Shown piece after piece: positions 5,996 through 8,835 of a stretch of DNA of 8,835 nucleotides. The stretch is taken from NCBI GenBank assembly GCA_041663565.1, contig JBAYMJ010000037.1, positions 1 through 8,835 of the forward strand, given 5' to 3'. The notes beneath the pieces were generated by a model. That model had not been told where the DNA came from. It saw only the letters and a list, made by a program, of their open reading frames with translations, and searched no databases. Positions within the stretch are counted from its first letter, which is position 1. Each line of letters opens with the position of its first letter. This DNA comes from CAINOH01 sp041663565 (GTDB lineage: Archaea; Micrarchaeota; Micrarchaeia; Norongarragalinales; CAINOH01). The translations under genes and the position numbers were made by a program.

Positions 5996-6487
5996 ATGCG
6001 CGCGGTAATGGACTCGTCCTCACTCATTTTTTCCTTTCGCGTGCCTAAGCTGCAGGCCATCCTCTTTTCGAGGTACGGAAAACTGCTGGTCCCGCAGGCG
6101 GTCTTTGACGAGACGGTCGTTGCCGGAAAACTGCTTGGAAAGCCGGAAGTGCAAAGCATAGAAGCGGAAATAAGGAAGGGAAGGATAATCCTGCAACAGG
6201 CAAAGCCGCTGGCGACGGACTGCCTCGGCTTGGGTGAACGCGAAGCCATAAGCCTTGCGGCCGCAAGCAAGGCCCCGCTTTTCTGCGACGACCACAAAGC
6301 GCGAGTCATCGCATCCAGCCTCGGGGTGCGGGCGATACCGCTGTCCGCGTTCCTGCTCTGGGCCTTCCGCAACAAGAAAGCCGGCAGGCAGGAATCCCTG
6401 GCCATGCTCGACTCGCTGGTCGCCGAAGGCTACCGCCTCAAGCTGGACGTCTACCTTGCGCTCAGGAAAGAAATCGAGTCCGCCTGA
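5996..6487 (+). CDS. PIN-domain toxin (DUF3368 type), predicted ribonuclease
   Basis: The 163-residue protein has the acidic residues expected of a PIN ribonuclease: Asp6 in 'VMDSSSLI', Glu39 in 'FDET', Glu81 or Glu83 in 'GLGEREAISLA' (78-88) and Asp98-Asp99 in 'LFCDDHKARVIA'. The arrangement, with 'LGLGEREA' followed by 'DD.KAR..A..LGV', is that of DUF3368-type PIN proteins. As the toxin of a VapBC-like pair it would cut RNA when free of its antitoxin; the target is unknown. The start ATG is 12 bases after the antitoxin stop, with GGCGAG between them acting as a weak ribosome binding site; an ATG four codons later (Met5) is possible. All catalytic acids are intact, so the toxin is predicted active. 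Confidence 0.88.
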   Translation: MRAVMDSSSLIFSFRVPKLQAILFSRYGKLLVPQAVFDETVVAGKLLGKPEVQSIEAEIRKGRIILQQAKPLATDCLGLGEREAISLAAASKAPLFCDDHKARVIASSLGVRAIPLSAFLLWAFRNKKAGRQESLAMLDSLVAEGYRLKLDVYLALRKEIESA

Positions 6488-6530
6488 ATCGGCTTGAAAG
6501 GGTGGCGGATGCCCCGGCGGCCTAAGGGCG

Positions 6531-6582
6531 TTACCTGTACGCTTCCGCAGCCGGGTGGTCCGCGCATACAAGTTCCTTGAGC
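6531..6582. repeat. Direct repeat, copy 1 (S74 tail, about 52 bp)
   Basis: Aligned without gaps to 7735-7786, 42 of 52 bases agree, including the run GGTGGTCCGCGCA in both. The copies encode the 'VCADHP..E..R' ends of two proteins in the same orientation and bracket the Fic gene. Confidence 0.7.
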
Positions 6583-6701
6583 ATCTCATTGTCTTCCTTC
6601 AGCACGTTCACCTGCGACTTGAGGTCCTCAATCTGCGACTGCTGCACCGCACCGGTAAGCACCGTCGCCCTTTCCGCAGGAGGCTGCTTTGAGCCGGACA
6701 T
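6531..6701 (-). CDS. 56-residue coiled-coil protein, free-standing copy of the S74-protein C-terminal tail
   Basis: ATG at 6701 to TAA at 6533-6531 encodes 56 residues. The N-terminus is MSGSKQPPAERATVLTGAVQ and the rest is 'QSQIEDLKSQVNVLKEDNEML' in heptad-like form followed by KELVCADHPAAEAYR. The end of the large S74 protein (7735-8835) reads 'AGAVQEQQKLIEDQQAQ', then ALKAVVCADHPQAEACR, so the two share the helix, the VCADHP motif and the terminal arginine. An in-frame stop (TAG) eleven codons upstream and no other start codon fix the start. It may be a functional short subunit that trimerises through the coiled coil, or the remnant of a lost S74 gene; the intact frame favours the first, the missing chaperone domain the second. 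Its leader carries TATCGG-type sites shared with the divergent Fic gene. Confidence 0.62.
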   Translation of the reverse strand: MSGSKQPPAERATVLTGAVQQSQIEDLKSQVNVLKEDNEMLKELVCADHPAAEAYR

Positions 6702-6763
6702 TATCCGATACTGATGCCTTGCCGATATCGACTATATCGGATAGGTTTAAATATCGGTATCGG
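6702..6763. promoter_or_regulatory. Cluster of five TATCGG sites, likely Fic/HTH operator
   Basis: TATCGG occurs on the plus strand at 6735-6740, 6752-6757 and 6758-6763, and on the minus strand (as CCGATA) at 6705-6710 and 6722-6727. TATCCGATA (6702-6710) and TATCGGATA (6735-6743) form an inverted pair, and CCGATAT (6722-6728) with ATATCGG (6734-6740) a tighter one with a five-base spacer. The sites surround the TATA box of the Fic gene and fill the leader of the divergent small gene. A DNA-binding protein that controls both is likely; the C-terminal HTH of the Fic protein is the nearest candidate. Confidence 0.65.
6746..6753 (+). promoter_or_regulatory. TATA box of the Fic gene, leaderless spacing
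   Basis: TTTAAATA is centred about 25 bases before ATG 6775. That puts transcript start at or next to the start codon, and no ribosome binding site is seen, so the mRNA is probably leaderless. The TTTAAA core is symmetric and could also serve the minus-strand gene ending at 6531. Confidence 0.55.
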
Positions 6764-6774
6764 GCGATTAATCT

Positions 6775-7710
6775 ATGATTCCTGACGCGCTTTCGCGACG
6801 GATAACCGAAAAACGGGAAAGGCTCGACAGCCTTCGCCCCATTCCCGAGGGTTCCCTTAGCAAGCTTCGGGAGCGTTTCGAGCTTGAATGGACCTACAAC
6901 TCCAACGCAATCGAGGGGAACACGCTGACGATGCGCGAGACCATGCTCGTGCTGCGGGAAGGCCTGACGATAGGCGGAAAGAGCTTGCGCGAGCACCTCG
7001 AAGTGACGAACCACAAGGCTGCGATAGACTTCGTCTATGGGCTGCAAAAGAACAAGGCGATAACTGAAAAGGACGTGCTGGAAATACACGGCCTTATCCT
7101 TGACAGGATAGACCCGTTCAACGCGGGCTTCTACCGCCATGAGCGCGTGAGGATTGCCGGCTCCGACTTTTCGCCCCCGTCACCGGAAAAAATTCCCGCA
7201 CTGATGAGGGGTTTTGCCGCGTCGTTTGCAAAAGAGCCGAAGGACCCCCTGGCAGTGGTAGAGTTTTCCGCAATCGCCCATTTCAGGCTCGTTGACATCC
7301 ACCCATTCGTCGACGGCAACGGCAGGACCGCGAGGCTGCTCATGAACCTGTTCCTGATGCGCCACGGCTTCCCGCCGGCAGTCATCCAAAAAAGCGACCG
7401 GTCCAGGTACTATTCCTCGCTTGACGCCGCCCACAAAGGCAACCTTTCGCCATTCGTCGAGCTGGTGGCAAGGAGCGCCGAACGCTCGCTTGACCTTTAC
7501 CTCGAGGTGCTCGAAAAGCCATCCGGAAAAACGGAGTTAATCCCGCTTTCCAAGGCAGCCCGACTCACCCCCTATAGCCAGGAATACCTCAGCCTGCTCG
7601 CAAGGAAAGGCAGGCTGCCCGCGCTCAAGCGCGGCCGGTCATGGGTGACCAGCAGGAAAGACGTCGAGGAATACCTTTCCTCCGTAGGCAGGACAGGAAA
7701 ACACGCATAG
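6775..7710 (+). CDS. Fic-domain protein (class II-like) with C-terminal excisionase-like HTH
   Basis: The 311-residue protein belongs to the Fic family, which usually transfers AMP from ATP onto target proteins. The catalytic motif is complete: HPFVDGNGRTAR at 176-187 with His176, Asp180 and Arg187. An N-terminal inhibitory motif of the SxxxEG form, SNAIEG at 43-48 with Glu47, marks it as self-inhibited (class II arrangement, inhibitory helix before the Fic fold). 'GFYRHERVRIAGS' (118-130) is the usual flap region. The C-terminus (about 255-302), 'LIPLSKAARLTPYSQEYL' then ARKGRLPALKRGRSWVTSRK, resembles the MerR/excisionase-type HTH. The protein may thus bind its own promoter, where five TATCGG sites lie. 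No separate FicA-like antitoxin is seen; the target is unknown. The gene ends 24 bases before the convergent S74 gene. Confidence 0.92.
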   Translation: MIPDALSRRITEKRERLDSLRPIPEGSLSKLRERFELEWTYNSNAIEGNTLTMRETMLVLREGLTIGGKSLREHLEVTNHKAAIDFVYGLQKNKAITEKDVLEIHGLILDRIDPFNAGFYRHERVRIAGSDFSPPSPEKIPALMRGFAASFAKEPKDPLAVVEFSAIAHFRLVDIHPFVDGNGRTARLLMNLFLMRHGFPPAVIQKSDRSRYYSSLDAAHKGNLSPFVELVARSAERSLDLYLEVLEKPSGKTELIPLSKAARLTPYSQEYLSLLARKGRLPALKRGRSWVTSRKDVEEYLSSVGRTGKHA

Positions 7711-7734
7711 GAAGCAAGTATTTGCATGGGTGCT

Positions 7735-7786
7735 TTACCTGCAAGCTTCCGCTTGCGGGTGGTCCGCGCACACTACCGCCTTGAGC
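7735..7786. repeat. Direct repeat, copy 2 (S74 tail, about 52 bp)
   Basis: Partner of 6531-6582, at the 3' end of the large S74 gene. See that entry for the comparison. Confidence 0.7.
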
Positions 7787-8835
7787 GCGTCAATCTGCGC
7801 CTGCTGGTCCTCAATCAGCTTCTGCTGCTCCTGCACTGCACCAGCCACGACCGGCACCATCTTCTCGTAGGAAAGCCCCTTGTAGCCGTTGTTGTCGGTT
7901 GTCACCACTTCGGGAATCACCTTCTCCACGTCCTGCGCGATGAACCCTACTTGCGTGCCGTTCGTGAAGCCCATGTTCGGGAACTCGCTCGCCCTCCACT
8001 CGAAGTTCACCGGCTTGAGCGCAAGGACTTTTTCAAGCGAGCCCGAAGGCGACAGCGCGGTAACGTTCTTCTTCCACCTTGCATCAGAGCCCGACCACGA
8101 GCCGGAAGTCACCCAAGCGGTTCCGGCGACGGTCAGAGTGTAGCCGGGAGTTGTTGTGCCTATGCCGACGTTGCCGTTTCCTGAAAGTATCAGTGAATTT
8201 GCATCGCCAAACCCCCACAGCCTCAGGAACGCGTACCTACTTGAAGCTGTGGCGCTGTCAACATAACCCATAGCAAGGCTCTGGTAGCCGCTGTTTGTCT
8301 TGCCTACATACACCTCGCTTATCTGCCCTGCAGTCATGGCCGGCCTCAGAAACGCCGCGGGAACCGAACTTGCGGACTCCACCTGTAACTGCCCGATTGA
8401 CGGGCTTGAGGTGCCGATGCCGACGTTGCCGTTCTGGAGGATGGTCATGCGCTCCGTCAAGTTGGCTTCGGAAGTGGATGCGTCCTTTGTCCAGAACTTT
8501 AATGTTGCCGCATTGGCGCCATCATCGTAGCCGCTGATGCGTGCTTGGACTTTCTGGCTTTCGCCGGTATGGTCAAAGTCAATAGACCCGCCGTTACCTG
8601 TCCCGCCCCCATGTGAAAGGGTCAGCCGGGCATTGCCGGACGAATATGCGTTAAGTAAACTAAGTGGGCTTGCGGTGCCGATGCCGACGTTGCCTGCCGA
8701 CGTAAGACGAAGGCGCTCAGTACCGCTGGAGATTACCCTAAGGTCGTTGGCAGTCGACGTGCCGAACCACGGCTGGTTGGCATCCACGCCAATGTCAATG
8801 GAACCGTGGGAGCCGCTGTCGCTGACGCGAAGCAC
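7735..8835 (-). CDS. Fibre-like surface protein with NVGIGT repeats and C-terminal S74 chaperone domain (5' end outside window)
   Basis: The visible 366 codons are the C-terminal part; the frame runs out of the right edge, so the GTG there is not taken as the start. Three repeat junctions, NVGIGTASP (49-57), NVGIGTSSP (137-145) and NVGIGTTTP (222-230), are spaced 85-88 residues apart and alternate with beta-rich segments, as in trimeric fibre proteins. From about residue 246 comes an intramolecular chaperone of the Peptidase_S74 family: 'GSDARWKKNV', 'LALKPVNFEWR', 'VGFIAQDVEKVIPEVV', 'GYKGLSYEKMVPVVAGAVQEQ'. Ser250 of the SDxRxK motif, with Lys255, is the expected self-cleavage site in this family, which would release about 117 residues after trimer folding. 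The chain ends in a coiled coil and VCADHPQAEACR. It may be a cell-surface fibre or a proviral tail fibre; no virus structural genes are visible. Confidence 0.85.
   Translation of the reverse strand: MLRVSDSGSHGSIDIGVDANQPWFGTSTANDLRVISSGTERLRLTSAGNVGIGTASPLSLLNAYSSGNARLTLSHGGGTGNGGSIDFDHTGESQKVQARISGYDDGANAATLKFWTKDASTSEANLTERMTILQNGNVGIGTSSPSIGQLQVESASSVPAAFLRPAMTAGQISEVYVGKTNSGYQSLAMGYVDSATASSRYAFLRLWGFGDANSLILSGNGNVGIGTTTPGYTLTVAGTAWVTSGSWSGSDARWKKNVTALSPSGSLEKVLALKPVNFEWRASEFPNMGFTNGTQVGFIAQDVEKVIPEVVTTDNNGYKGLSYEKMVPVVAGAVQEQQKLIEDQQAQIDALKAVVCADHPQAEACR
8156..8175. repeat. NVGIGT-coding repeat, copy 1
   Basis: The plus strand here reads GTGCCTATGCCGACGTTGCC, one base different from the copies at 8411 and 8675; it encodes the NVGIGT junction on the minus strand. 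Confidence 0.75.
8402..8430. repeat. NVGIGT-coding repeat, copy 2
   Basis: 29 bases match 8666-8694 at 28 positions, and the core GTGCCGATGCCGACGTTGCC is identical. Nucleotide identity is much higher than in the surrounding repeat units, suggesting recent exchange or strong constraint at the junction. Confidence 0.75.
8666..8694. repeat. NVGIGT-coding repeat, copy 3
   Basis: Partner of 8402-8430, 264 bases (88 codons) away, in frame. Confidence 0.75.

Noticed and set aside
5695..6589. Long minus-strand frames opposite the toxin-antitoxin pair
   Set aside because: Both toxin and antitoxin have family motifs in the plus frames; the reverse frames have none.
7741..7756. Hairpin GCAAGC-TTCC-GCTTGC near the end of the S74 gene, as a terminator
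   Set aside because: It lies within the last codons, is not followed by a T-run on either strand, and is not kept in the paralogous copy at 6531.
1..8835. CRISPR array, tRNA or rRNA genes, insertion sequence
   Set aside because: No regularly spaced short repeats, no tRNA-like cloverleaf with a TTCGA loop that I could place, and no transposase frame or terminal inverted repeats were seen.

Overview
The window reads as a GC-rich archaeal chromosome segment. The four-subunit pyruvate:ferredoxin oxidoreductase in the order gamma-delta-alpha-beta, TATA-like boxes about 25 bases before starts, GTGAT-type ribosome binding sites, at least one probable leaderless gene, and a PIN/UPF0175-type toxin-antitoxin pair all fit Archaea. 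The short proteins of unknown family and the S74-type surface or fibre protein are compatible with a DPANN-like lineage, but no rRNA or other marker is present and that placement is a guess.

Left part (1-2448): a minus-strand por operon, porG-porD-porA-porB, with porB cut by the left edge. It faces away from a plus-strand group starting at 2449. The first gene there fuses a CxxC redox-disulfide domain (DUF1858 type) to an IscA/HesB-like domain that has lost all three cluster-binding cysteines. Two small tandem paralogues of unknown family (3027-3341 and 3363-3725) follow.

Middle part (3703-5414): a minus-strand pair, an EamA-type permease and a probable DUF6390 protein, which overlap by 13 bases and are probably translationally coupled. 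Upstream of the permease lies a possible 44-residue microORF on the opposite strand.

Right part (5640-8835): a compact accessory region. It holds a toxin-antitoxin pair (RHH/UPF0175 antitoxin and PIN toxin) under a 24-bp near-perfect palindrome that touches the TATA box. Next is a Fic protein with an N-terminal inhibitory motif and a C-terminal excisionase-like HTH. Its promoter carries five copies of TATCGG in both orientations around a TATA box placed for leaderless transcription. Last is the C-terminal part of a large minus-strand protein with NVGIGT repeats and an S74 intramolecular chaperone, open at the right edge. A 56-codon gene between the PIN toxin and the Fic gene (6531-6701) repeats the coiled-coil and 'VCADHP' tail of the S74 protein, so the Fic gene sits between two copies of the same C-terminal module.

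The most noteworthy items are the Fic-HTH gene with its TATCGG cluster and flanking duplicated S74 tails, and the cysteine-less IscA-like fusion beside the por operon.
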